A stretch of 64,000 bases of DNA from positions 434,001-498,000 of the forward strand of contig NZ_CP186485.1 of the NCBI RefSeq assembly GCF_049348705.1. The letters are read 5' to 3'. This stretch comes from Paracoxiella cheracis (lineage in GTDB: Bacteria; Pseudomonadota; Gammaproteobacteria; Coxiellales; Coxiellaceae). Made by a program: the position numbers and the translations under genes. Shown here one piece after another: positions 45,200 to 52,853 of this stretch; the stretch's first letter is position 1; every line of letters starts with the position of its first letter. The notes under the pieces are model-generated. The model saw only the letters and a list, made by a program, of their open reading frames with translations, was not told where the DNA came from and did not search any database.

Positions 45200-46052
45200 A
45201 GTACAGCTTTATTCAAAAGCACGCCCAACTATTTGGAATTAACTTGCTATGTGATATGTACTGGGTGTCAGTCGTAGTGGTTATTATGACTGGCTATCGC
45301 GACCTATGAGCCCACGTGAGCAAGCAAACCAACAATTAGATGAAAAAATTAAGGTAATTTATATGAGAAACAAACAACGTTACGGTTCACCACGTATAAC
45401 TCGTGCATTGCAAGCGGAATCGATTTCCTGCAGTCACACGCGTATTGAGCGGCGTATGCGCTCCATGGGCTTAAAAGCACTTGCCAAGCGTAGATTTAAA
45501 ATAACCACAGACTCGGGTCACAACAAGCCTATTTTTGAGAATATTGTAAAGAGAGATTTCACGACAACGGCGATCAATCAAAAATGGGTGAGTGATCTGA
45601 CGTACATTCCAACCCGTGAAGGTTGGTTGTATTTAGCGGTGGTTATCGATGTGCATTCACGTTCGGTTATTGGCTCGTCAATGAATAAAAGCATGAAACA
45701 AGATTTAGTGTGTGATGCGTTATTGATGGCGTTATTCAAACGAAAATATCCAAAGCAAGTGATTATACACTCTGATCGGGGCAGTCAATATTGTTCGAAA
45801 AAATATAGGGAAATCATCAAGCAAAACAAGCTGATTGGTTCAATGAGCAGAAAGGCTAATTGTTGGGATAATGCCATTGCAGAAAGTTTTTTCCATACCC
45901 TAAAAACGGAACTTGTGCATGTGAATGATTACACAACACGCGCTGAAGCAAGGCAAAGTCTTTTTCAGTATATTGAAGGCTATTACAATCACAGAAGAAT
46001 GCATTCAGCTATTGACTACAAGACCCCTGTTGCGCTTGAATGTGCTGCGTAA
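45200..46052 (+). pseudogene. IS3-family transposase OrfB (type b, copy 2), frameshifted
   Basis: Compared with copy 1, two extra bases (GTGATATGTACTG instead of GTGATGTACTG, near 45254) shift the frame close to the N-terminus. From ATG 45306 a 248-residue remainder is open and still has all three catalytic residues (WVSDLTYIPT, IHSDRGSQY, CWDNAIAESFF). The helix-turn-helix part is out of frame, so this copy is probably inactive. Confidence 0.85.
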
Positions 46053-46118
46053 AATCGAAAAAAAATGTGTCCGGTAAAGTGAGGGAAGATCACTGAAGCT
46101 GTGTAGCCAAGCATGTAG

Positions 46119-46772
46119 CTACTTTCCATATGAAAATCGAGACTGCACAACAACGCCAAGTATTTTGAAGTCATCCGTCAATTTATCCGTCGGTAAATTA
46201 GGTTTTATTGGCAAAAGCATCTGATTGGGCCCATCAATAGAGAGTTCCCTTAGAGTGGCCTCTTCGGTATTTGGGTAATGCACTATAACCAAATCACCAT
46301 CTTTAGAACAGGTACTTGGATCGATGATTAGTATAGTTTTTTTGGGAAAACGTGGTTCCATAGAGGGCTTGCTTTCGAGTCCAAAGGCATTTTTTGCTAT
46401 AGATTCCGTGACTATCCATTCATCCCAGTTACTAGGTGATAGTTTGTTCAAGAGGCTCAAGCCTTGAATGGAGTCGCTCCATGATATGATTGGTATCGAT
46501 TGTGTATTGGTCTGTGTTCGTTTTGCTATCTCTAACCCGGTGAAGAGTTCATCAACAGTTAGGCCAAAGTAATTTGCTAGAGATTGTAGCGTTGAAACTC
46601 TTGGGTCTGCAGTTTTTCCAGTTAGTATTTTATGTAGCGTGGGTTGTGGAATTTTGGTGCGTCTTGCTAATTCAGCCTCTGTAATACTGTTCTCAAGCAT
46701 AAGGTGATGCAAGTTATTGATAAATACTTCACCGGATTTCTGTTTTAGATAAAGTGTATTGATGGTTGCCAT
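46119..46772 (-). CDS. XRE-type repressor with LexA/S24-like C-terminal domain
   Basis: This 217-residue protein has an N-terminal helix-turn-helix (about 20-75: ITEAELARRTKIPQPTLHKI and a following STLQSLANYFGLTVDELF). The C-terminal domain resembles phage CI-type and LexA autoproteases (about 125-215), with SMEPRF holding the possible catalytic Ser and a GDLVIVHYP strand. I cannot place a clear catalytic Lys or the Ala-Gly cleavage site, so self-cleavage is uncertain. It is divergent from the small gene at 47019, with palindromes in between. It may be a phage or mobile-element leftover. Confidence 0.8.
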   Translation of the reverse strand: MATINTLYLKQKSGEVFINNLHHLMLENSITEAELARRTKIPQPTLHKILTGKTADPRVSTLQSLANYFGLTVDELFTGLEIAKRTQTNTQSIPIISWSDSIQGLSLLNKLSPSNWDEWIVTESIAKNAFGLESKPSMEPRFPKKTILIIDPSTCSKDGDLVIVHYPNTEEATLRELSIDGPNQMLLPIKPNLPTDKLTDDFKILGVVVQSRFSYGK

Positions 46773-46789
46773 TTCTTGTCTTCAGCTTC

Positions 46790-46805
46790 AATTACCATAG
46801 TAATT
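46790..46805. promoter_or_regulatory. Palindromic operator candidate before the repressor gene
   Basis: AATTACCATAGTAATT has arms AATTAC and GTAATT around a 4-nt centre and lies 18 nt upstream of the repressor start. It is a plausible site for autoregulation. Confidence 0.45.
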
Positions 46806-46919
46806 ATGTGTTAAAAGGAAAATTTAAGCAAGCTCCCATAACTAGCGCATTTGAAACGTGAGGATGTCTATTTTTTGCCAGATGATGAAATAAAATTAAA
46901 CAAATTTAATTCATTTGGT

Positions 46920-46968
46920 AAAGTATATTACTTTTGTAGTTGACAGGCCGGTTTTTTGGAACTAGCAT
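46920..46968 (+). promoter_or_regulatory. Promoter with adjoining palindrome, before the small gene at 47019
   Basis: TTGACA (46940-46945) and TAGCAT (46963-46968) are separated by 17 nt, an excellent sigma-70 promoter. Just upstream is the palindrome AAAGTATATTACTTT (46920-46934), whose GTA/TAC arms resemble the other operator candidate. The divergent repressor may control it. Confidence 0.55.
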
Positions 46969-47018
46969 GTCAGCATAAAAATTCTAAAACGAATCAGAAC
47001 TTGGAAGGTGTAGGGACG

Positions 47019-47192
47019 ATGAAAAAGCTATTCATTAATTTTGGTGAAGGAGTACGAGTTTTTCACCAGGGACATGAAATACTAAAATTAATTTTTGGTG
47101 TTGATGAGGTGTTTCAGAAAATTGAAATTATCAATATTTCTGTAGCGAAGGAAGTCGAGGTGAAAAAAGGTGTTGTTGAATCACGTAGATAA
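47019..47192 (+). CDS. Small hypothetical protein, 57 residues
   Basis: ATG 47019 follows GGAAGG (14 nt) and AGGGA (4 nt), and a strong promoter lies about 50 nt upstream. The protein reads MKKLFINFGEGVRVF, then a mixed helical region with ILKLIFGVDEVFQK, and ends in a charged KEVEVKKGVVESRR tail. It has no Cys and no signal peptide. It lies 58 nt before the diiron-oxidase gene remnant and may share its transcript. I do not recognise the family. Confidence 0.55.
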   Translation: MKKLFINFGEGVRVFHQGHEILKLIFGVDEVFQKIEIINISVAKEVEVKKGVVESRR

Positions 47193-47569
47193 TACTGAAA
47201 TATCAGAAATATACATTTTCTTTGAGTGACAGTTAAAGGATCTTATTATCATGCAACAAGAGGCTAATATGTTGGCGTTAAATTCAGTTTTACAACCTAA
47301 TGATGTCTACCTCGATGTTCTCAATCAAGACAAAAATAGGCATAAGATTTGGCATAATCCCTTATTAATAGCTTGTGAAAATGCTGAGCTAAGCTTTCAA
47401 GATTGTCAGTTCTTGTTTTCTCAGTACTACTATTTTTCCAGAAATTTCACACGATTGCTTGGGGCTGCGCTGATGAATAATGATCAAGACAAGCATCGTG
47501 CAATGTTGGTTGAAAATTTATGGGAAGGGTAATCCCCCCATTTTTAGGGGTGTAAAATAGTAGAATTTG

Positions 47570-48397
47570 TTATGCTGCTTGAAGCAGCTTTTGCCTTGGC
47601 GTTATTCCACCAAGCGCCCGATTAGGTCTTTCGTTATTATAATGCCAGAGCCAACGGGTGGCTTTTTGTTGAACCTCCTCTATCGTTGTAAAAATATCTT
47701 GGTTAAGCCAGTCATATCGCACTGTTCTATTAAAACGTTCAATGTACGCATTTTGTTGGGGTTTTCCAGGCTGAATATAAAAAAGCTCAATACCTTTCTT
47801 TTCTGCCCATTCCATTAGCTTACCGCTAATGTATTCAGGTCCATTATCGCAGCGCAGCGCAATCGGTTTGCCTCGCCACTCAATGATTTGATTAAGGGCT
47901 CGTATCACGCGATCAGCTGGAAGCGATAAGTCAACATCAATCCCAAGCCCTTCTCGATTGTAGTCATCAATAACATTAAACAAGCGGTAGGATCTTTGGT
48001 CGCCCAGTTGATCATGCATAAAGTCCATAGACCATACTTGGTTTACTGAGTCTGGAGTGCATAGCGCTTCTGGTTTACGTCGCATGAAGCGTTTTTTAGA
48101 CTTTATTCTTAGATTTAACGCTAGTTCTCGATAAATGCGGTAAACACGTTTGTGGTTCCAGGCAAAGCCTTTGACGTTACGTAAGTATAAAAAGCAAAGT
48201 CCAAAACCCCAGTTAAGCCATGTGCTCGTTAGCCGAATAAGCCAGTCTGCAATCACTGTATTTTCATCCGATACTAGCGGCTCATAACGATAGCATGTTT
48301 CACTAATAGCAAATGCCTTGCAAGCAACTCGGATGCTTACTTTCTTATTCTTAACGCAATTCCTTGCCATCTCTCTGCGCTGAGATGGCTTTACCAC
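47570..48397 (-). CDS. IS3-family transposase OrfB (type c)
   Basis: This 275-residue integrase-core protein has DDE motifs in VWSMDFMHDQLGDQRSYRLF (Asp), LRCDNGPEYISGKL (Asp) and QQNAYIERFNRTVRYDWL (Glu). The end WLWHYNNERPNRALGGITP is typical of the IS407 group. It overlaps orfA by 7 nt and appears intact. Confidence 0.93.
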   Translation of the reverse strand: MVKPSQRREMARNCVKNKKVSIRVACKAFAISETCYRYEPLVSDENTVIADWLIRLTSTWLNWGFGLCFLYLRNVKGFAWNHKRVYRIYRELALNLRIKSKKRFMRRKPEALCTPDSVNQVWSMDFMHDQLGDQRSYRLFNVIDDYNREGLGIDVDLSLPADRVIRALNQIIEWRGKPIALRCDNGPEYISGKLMEWAEKKGIELFYIQPGKPQQNAYIERFNRTVRYDWLNQDIFTTIEEVQQKATRWLWHYNNERPNRALGGITPRQKLLQAA

Positions 48398-48657
48398 TTT
48401 TTTTGCATAGCCTCCTGAATGATCTCGGCTTTTAAGCGTTCTTCAGCATACATTTTTTTCAGGCGACGATTTTCCTCTTCAAGCTCCTTTAAGCGCGTCA
48501 TCATGGATGCATCCATCCCACCATACTTGGCTCGCCACTTATAGAACGTGGCATTGCTTATACCATGCTCTCGGCACAGATCGGGAACGGGTGTTCCACC
48601 TTCAGCTTGCTTCAGTATCGAAATGATTTGGCTGTCTGGGTACTTCGATTTTTTCAT
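48391..48657 (-). CDS. IS3-family OrfA (type c)
   Basis: This 88-residue protein has a helix-turn-helix (PDSQIISILKQAEGGTPVPD, then HGISNATFYKWRAKYGG) and a leucine-zipper tail (LKELEEENRRLKKMYAEERL). It is intact and precedes orfB with a short overlap, where frameshifting makes the full transposase. Confidence 0.92.
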   Translation of the reverse strand: MKKSKYPDSQIISILKQAEGGTPVPDLCREHGISNATFYKWRAKYGGMDASMMTRLKELEEENRRLKKMYAEERLKAEIIQEAMQKKW

Positions 48658-49185
48658 CTTGAATCTCCTCTGTTTAGTTTACGAGAAAATTCTACTTTTA
48701 AGTACCTCTAATTTGTGGGGGGATTACCGAAGAATCAGGTGAGAAAGACTCAAAAAATAGACATTCTGAAATCTATAAACGTTTTCTGCATGACAATTTA
48801 TTGATTGAGCATATGGAGCAAATTGAATTTGAGCCATTCACGAAGTTATTTACTCACGAGTACATTGCCCTTTGTCAAAAGGGCGAGGCGGACAGTTGTG
48901 CCGCAATTCTTGCCTTTGCAACTGAGGCTATTGTTCCGAGATTGTATCAAATATTTAAAAAAGCCTTATTAGGCGTTGGATTGACCGAAAAAGATTTGCT
49001 CTTTTTTAATATTCATATTGAATGTGATGACGCACATGCAGCTACATTGGAAGCAATGACTGTGTCATACCTGAGTCAACCGTTTAGTTTAGAGCGTTGT
49101 CAGTATGCCATCAGGCGAGCACTTGATCTCCGTGATCAATTTTTTAGCCGGCTTCGCCAAGCTATGATTGATCGTCACAAGCGTG

Positions 49186-49427
49186 TCGCGATGCTCGTGA
49201 TAGATTATTGCCATCCCTGTCAATAATCGACTCGCAATACGCGACAACTTAAATAGCCGCGGACGTCCTCGTCGCCCGCGCTCCGCGACCTCACGGCTCG
49301 ACTACGCACGGGCTCTCAAATGACTTGACGGCTCGTAAAGATTTTTTGCAGTCGCTTACGCTCGGCAAAAAATCCGAGCCTACCGCGGAATACGCGCCTT
49401 CGCTTCGCTCTCCATGGCGCGCATCGT
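49186..49427. repeat. Direct repeat of an IS6-type element 3' end, copy 1 (GC-rich)
   Basis: From GTGTCGCGATGCTCGTGATA this stretch matches 50488-50757 nearly base for base for the first ~110 nt and then more loosely. The matching part includes the last ~20 codons of the IS6-type transposase and the GC-rich sequence after it. It is the leftover end of a second copy of that element and separates the diiron-oxidase remnant from the cupin remnant. Confidence 0.75.
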
Positions 49428-49808
49428 TTGTTGGGGCTATTACAACCGCTTGTTAATCAATCAGAGTTGGCGGATGCTCAAGTTATTTATCAAAAAGGCA
49501 ATAACAAATTAACGCCGCTTTACAGCAATAAAAACACATCATCTAAACTGTTATTTTCAGTTGGGCGTTATGATTGCCCCAGTCGAGTACTAGATCCACG
49601 CTTGCTTAAGATTCCTGTGGGTTGTCACAACGAACGGCATGCTCATGCACACGAATCGGTGTTTTATATCATTCAAGGGCGAGCGGAAGTACATATTGAT
49701 GGCTGCGTATTATCTGCCTCTAGTGGTGAAGTTATCGGTTTTGTAAAATCTCAGTCTATGCTGTATTTTGTTCGTCCATTTAATGAACGATTGAGTGAGA
49801 CTACCGGT
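49428..49808 (+). pseudogene. Cupin-domain remnant fused to an IS6-type transposase
   Basis: About 127 codons encode a cupin: a first strand region, then RLLKIPVGCHNERHAHAHES (metal-binding His-x-His and Glu of cupin motif 1) and VFYIIQGRAEVHIDG. Both ends are cut by IS6-type sequence. The reading frame runs without a stop into the transposase at 49809, making an accidental fusion. Its orientation and position suggest that it was the C-terminal part of the same protein as the diiron oxidase upstream; HDO-plus-cupin architecture is known from SznF. That link is inference. Confidence 0.65.
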
Positions 49809-50552
49809 ATGAATTGTCCGCATTGTGATTCAAGTGTTACAAAGGGTTTAAAAAAGCTGACGTCTTTAGGGTATAAACAGTTTGTTTGCAGTGATTGTGG
49901 TAAGCAATTTAATCAACGCAGTGGCACAGCGTTGAACTTTATCATGTATCCAACGGATGTGGTTAGGACGGTAGTTCAGTATTATTATCAGTTTAAAGTC
50001 AGTCTCCACGATGTAGTTGCGTTAATGGTGATGCGGGGTTTTCATGTAACGCATCAAACGGTTCATAATTGGGTGCATCGTTTTGGTCCGGCGCTTGGGA
50101 TGAGATTACGGGCACGCCGGTATCAAAAATCCAATGACCGTTGGCACGTCGATTGTACTTATTTACGTATTGAAGGCCGTTGGTGTTATTTTTACAGGGC
50201 GATTGATGAAAAGGGCGATTTGATCGATGTCTATTTAAGTGATGTACGAGATCAGCAGGCCGCAGAAAACTTCTTCAAGCAGGCGGCTAAAACGAGTGGC
50301 ATTTATCCTGAGCAAATCACGACTGATAAAGAGCCCGCCCTTTATCCTGCGATCCAAGCTGTCTTTGGTGAGTATACCGACCATCGGGATAATAACTATT
50401 TGAATAATCGTATTGAGCAATCCCATCGAGGCATCAAATCACATATGCGTGTGATGAAGGGATTCAAGAATATATTTGAAGTGTGTCGCGATGCTCGTGA
50501 TAGATTATTGGCATCCCTGTCAATAATCGACTCGCAATACGCGACAACCTAA
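49809..50552 (+). CDS. IS6-family-like transposase with zinc ribbon
   Basis: This 247-residue protein starts with a zinc ribbon (MNCPHCDSS, then FVCSDCGKQF), followed by an HTH region (HVTHQTVHNWVHRFG). An IS6-type DDE core has WHVDCTYLRIEGRWCYFYRA (Asp), ITTDKEPALYPAI (Asp) and NNRIEQSHRGIKSHMRVM (Glu). I take ATG 49809 as the native start, since the frame is open further upstream only through the cupin remnant. The ends of the element are not clearly defined, and its terminal inverted repeats could not be found. Confidence 0.85.
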   Translation: MNCPHCDSSVTKGLKKLTSLGYKQFVCSDCGKQFNQRSGTALNFIMYPTDVVRTVVQYYYQFKVSLHDVVALMVMRGFHVTHQTVHNWVHRFGPALGMRLRARRYQKSNDRWHVDCTYLRIEGRWCYFYRAIDEKGDLIDVYLSDVRDQQAAENFFKQAAKTSGIYPEQITTDKEPALYPAIQAVFGEYTDHRDNNYLNNRIEQSHRGIKSHMRVMKGFKNIFEVCRDARDRLLASLSIIDSQYATT

Positions 50553-50757
50553 ATAGCCGCGGACGTCCCCGTCGACAGCGCTCCGCGACCTCGCGGCCGA
50601 CTGCGCACTGTCTCCAGATGACTCGACGCCGCCTACAGATTTTTGCCACTCGCTACGCTGCCTACGGAACTCCGTTCCTTCGGCACTCCGCTCTGTCAAA
50701 AATCGGCGGCTGCCGCGGAATACTCGCCATCGGCTTCGCCTCTCCATGGCTCGCATC
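50488..50757. repeat. Direct repeat of an IS6-type element 3' end, copy 2 (GC-rich)
   Basis: This contains the transposase tail and about 200 nt of GC-rich, palindrome-rich sequence. It is the partner of 49186-49427, and the two copies diverge in their second half. Its base composition is strikingly richer in GC than the neighbourhood. Confidence 0.75.
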
Positions 50758-50769
50758 GGTGCGCATTAC

Positions 50770-50885
50770 GGTTTTGTACAGTCTTTGAAGAAATACAGCA
50801 GTTTTTTAGAGAAAAAAATAAAAATCTCAGGACAATTCTATCTAAATTTCAAACCTTCAATCAATTATTCCAACAAGCTTTCTGA
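50770..50885 (+). pseudogene. C-terminal fragment of an unidentified helical protein
   Basis: After the GC-rich repeat, 37 codons are open to the stop at 50885, reading TVFEEIQQFFREKNKNLRTI and then LSKFQTFNQLFQQAF. The amphipathic helical character suggests the tail of a real protein whose front was lost. It overlaps the end of the convergent pilin gene. Confidence 0.35.
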
Positions 50886-51171
50886 ATAACTCTATTATAG
50901 AAGCATATGAGTCAATAGTTGACTGAGTTTTTAAAGAACCGTCCTGTGTATTTATTTTTAATGCGGCTAGTGTGGCATGCTGATAATCGCCATGAACGCT
51001 GTGATAATTCTCCATCCGTTCGGCCAAGGATAGCAGCATCACTTCGGCGTGTTTGCGGCGTGCGCTCATGATATGGTGCGTGTAAATGGGGTAGGCTACG
51101 CTCGCCAAAATCACAATGATGGCTAGTGTTACCAATAACTCAATCAAGCTGTATCCGTCATTATATCGCAT
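50857..51171 (-). CDS. Type IV pilin-like protein (PilE family), probably 3'-truncated
   Basis: ATG 51171 opens a 104-residue protein with a class III prepilin signal: a short leader MRYNDG, then YSLIELLVTLAIIVILASVA with the essential Glu at mature position 5. The following ARRKHAEVMLLSLAERMENY fits PilE-like minor pilins. The last ~30 residues (after about INTQDGS) do not look like a pilin and the protein is shorter than usual (about 140). The 3' end was therefore probably replaced during rearrangement. The MITE-like copy 2 lies 4 nt upstream of the start and leaves no clear ribosome-binding site. Confidence 0.7.
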   Translation of the reverse strand: MRYNDGYSLIELLVTLAIIVILASVAYPIYTHHIMSARRKHAEVMLLSLAERMENYHSVHGDYQHATLAALKINTQDGSLKTQSTIDSYASIIELFRKLVGIID

Positions 51172-51174
51172 GGT

Positions 51175-51393
51175 TAAGGGCTTCCTCTTGAAATTCTTTT
51201 TTAAACCATAACACATTGTATTGATTTCAATTGCTTGCTTATCGTGATTGGGGTTACTGTTTTTCGGGAATCGCCCTCCTTGGCTGTTAAGTACATCCAT
51301 GGTACTTACGCCCGCAAAACAGTAACCCCAGTCTCTCTGCCGCAATTGAAAGCTATTTAATTAGCTGAAAATAGATTTCTAAAGAGGCCCTCA
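51175..51393. mobile_element. MITE-like palindromic repeat, copy 2
   Basis: This is about 219 bp and matches copy 1 at 28492-28698, including GGGGTTACTGTTTTTCGGGA and the mirrored CCCGCAAAACAGTAACCCCA. Its ends (AGGGCTTCCTCTTGAAAT and ATTTCTAAAGAGGCCCT) are less perfect inverted repeats than in copy 1. It lies between the pilin gene and murB. Confidence 0.75.
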
Positions 51394-51451
51394 AGATTAT
51401 TGTTAATTTTTAAAGGCGCATCAATACCGTATTTCAGGTATAATTCACCCC

Positions 51452-52477
51452 ATGACAGGCATTCAAAACAATCGCTCGCTGGTGGGGCTTAATACGTTCG
51501 GTATTGATGTCAATGCACAGTATTTTGTGAGCGTTGACTCTGCTCCCGAGCTCAGTGAGTTGGTGGCACAATCGCAGTGGCAAGCAATGGCCAAAGTTGT
51601 ATTGGGTGAGGGAAGCAACATCCTGCTAACACAAAATATTGACGGGCTCGTGATCAAAAATAATATTCCCGGTATTGAAAAAACGGATGAAAATAAAGAT
51701 CATGTTTGGTTGAAAGTGGGTGCGGGTGAAAATTGGCATCGATTCGTGTTGTATTGTTTAGTACATGATTATGCAGGGGTTGAGAATTTATCATTGATCC
51801 CCGGCAGTATTGGCGCAGCACCGATGCAAAATATCGGCGCTTACGGTGTTGAAATTAAAGATGTCTTTGAGCAGTTAGAGGCGATATCACTGACGGATGG
51901 CGCTACTCAGGTTTTTAGCCATAAAGCGTGTCATTTTGGCTATCGCGATAGTATTTTTAAAAACGAACAAAGGGGACGCTATGCGATCACGACCGTTACA
52001 TTACGCTTGAATAAACGTCCCCTATTTAATATCAGTTATGGTGCGATTAAAGAGGTGTTGTCTCAAAGAGGAATCGATGAGAAACACTTAAGTATTCGGG
52101 CGATCAGTGATGCGGTAATTCACATTCGTCAAAGTAAGTTACCGGACCCCAAGAAAATCGCTAATGCGGGTAGTTTCTTCAAGAATCCTGTGATTACTCA
52201 GGAAGAGCTTGCCACGCTGCGAACTCATTTTGAGGACGTACCACATTATCCGGACGCCAATAGCCATGTCAAAGTGCCGGCTGCTTGGTTGATTGAACAT
52301 TGTGGTTGGAAGGGCAAGCGGCTTAGGAATATCGGCGTTCATGATAGGCAGGCGCTCGTGCTTGTTAATTATGGCGGTGGTAGTGGCATGGAGCTAAAGG
52401 CGCTCGCTGAGGCGATTCAGCAGTCTGTTTTTGATAAGTTTGGGATCCGCCTCACTCCAGAGGTCAATATTCTGTAG
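51452..52477 (+). CDS. murB: UDP-N-acetylenolpyruvoylglucosamine reductase
   Basis: This 341-residue protein matches type I MurB in length (342 in Escherichia coli). The FAD-binding domain shows VVLGEGSNILL and SLIPGSIGAAPMQNIGAYG. The substrate domain has FGYRDSIFK and NAGSFFKNPVI, with the catalytic Ser in GSFFKNP, and a final Glu region. MurB reduces enolpyruvyl-UDP-GlcNAc to UDP-N-acetylmuramate in peptidoglycan synthesis. It stands alone, 58 nt after the MITE-like repeat. Confidence 0.95.
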   Translation: MTGIQNNRSLVGLNTFGIDVNAQYFVSVDSAPELSELVAQSQWQAMAKVVLGEGSNILLTQNIDGLVIKNNIPGIEKTDENKDHVWLKVGAGENWHRFVLYCLVHDYAGVENLSLIPGSIGAAPMQNIGAYGVEIKDVFEQLEAISLTDGATQVFSHKACHFGYRDSIFKNEQRGRYAITTVTLRLNKRPLFNISYGAIKEVLSQRGIDEKHLSIRAISDAVIHIRQSKLPDPKKIANAGSFFKNPVITQEELATLRTHFEDVPHYPDANSHVKVPAAWLIEHCGWKGKRLRNIGVHDRQALVLVNYGGGSGMELKALAEAIQQSVFDKFGIRLTPEVNIL

Positions 52478-52480
52478 TTA

Positions 52481-52788
52481 TGTGCCCTCTGGATGTGGAG
52501 CGCCATTTGTGGGTAATTTACTGTGAAAAATGAGTCTCGCCATGCTCATGTATTATCTATACACTGCGCTGGCTCGTTAATTTTTCCCAGCAACTTCCCG
52601 CACAACTGACGCTCCGAAGTACGGTTGAGTACGTTACTTTCTTTGTAATCATGTGCCCTCTGGGTGTGGAGCGCCATTTGTGGGTAATTTGCTGTGAAAA
52701 GTGAGCCTCGCCATGCTCATGTATTATCTATACACTGCGCTGGCTCGTTAATTTTTCCCAGCAACTTCCTGCACAGCCGACGCTCCTG
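52481..52788. repeat. Two tandem non-coding repeats, 171-bp period
   Basis: The unit beginning TGTGCCCTCTGGATGTGGAG at 52481 is repeated from 52652 with about ten differences over ~137 bp, through GACGCTCC at 52617 and 52788. No coding frame is open through both. The units lie directly after murB. Apart from these repeats and the element at 52854, I see no gene in the 540-bp gap before the tRNA. Confidence 0.8.
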
Positions 52789-52853
52789 AGGCGCAGAACA
52801 GGCCTTACCACCAAGGAGGTTGCCCAGGCCAGTCATTTTTTAGAGATTATCAC

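Larger units (their letters stand above)
44872..46092 (+). mobile_element. IS3-family element (type b), copy 2
   Basis: This is the inverted duplicate of 33594-34812. It shares the 5' loss and the IS4 junction. The right end at 46092 is GGGAAGATCA. The match to copy 1 stops within two bases of this end, so the duplication boundary coincides with the element end. Confidence 0.88.
47528..48728 (-). mobile_element. IS3-family element (type c, IS407-like)
   Basis: The 1,201-bp element has ends GGTAATCCCCCCA and TGGGGGGATTACC. It is flanked by GAAG on both sides (47524-47527 and 48729-48732), a 4-bp target duplication of the kind made by the IS407 group. Precise removal restores the interrupted reading frame, so this is a clean and fairly recent insertion. 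Confidence 0.93.
47251..49185 (+). pseudogene. Heme-oxygenase-like diiron oxidase, interrupted by IS3c
   Basis: The N-terminal part (47251-47527) and the C-terminal part (48733-49185) join in frame when IS3c and one copy of its 4-bp duplication are removed, restoring ENLWEESGEKDS. The joined protein has a TenA/CADD-like helical fold. Near its end it shows HIECDDAH, which fits the His-x3-Asp-x2-His metal ligands of CADD-type diiron oxidases. The 3' end beyond about 49185 is replaced by sequence from an IS6-type element, giving a false tail. Members use a diiron centre for oxidation or N-oxygenation. The substrate is unknown and the gene is dead as it stands. Confidence 0.75.

Noticed and set aside
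49186..49226. C-terminal tail of the diiron oxidase ending at 49226
   Set aside because: These bases match the end of the IS6-type transposase at 50488 onward, so the tail is foreign.
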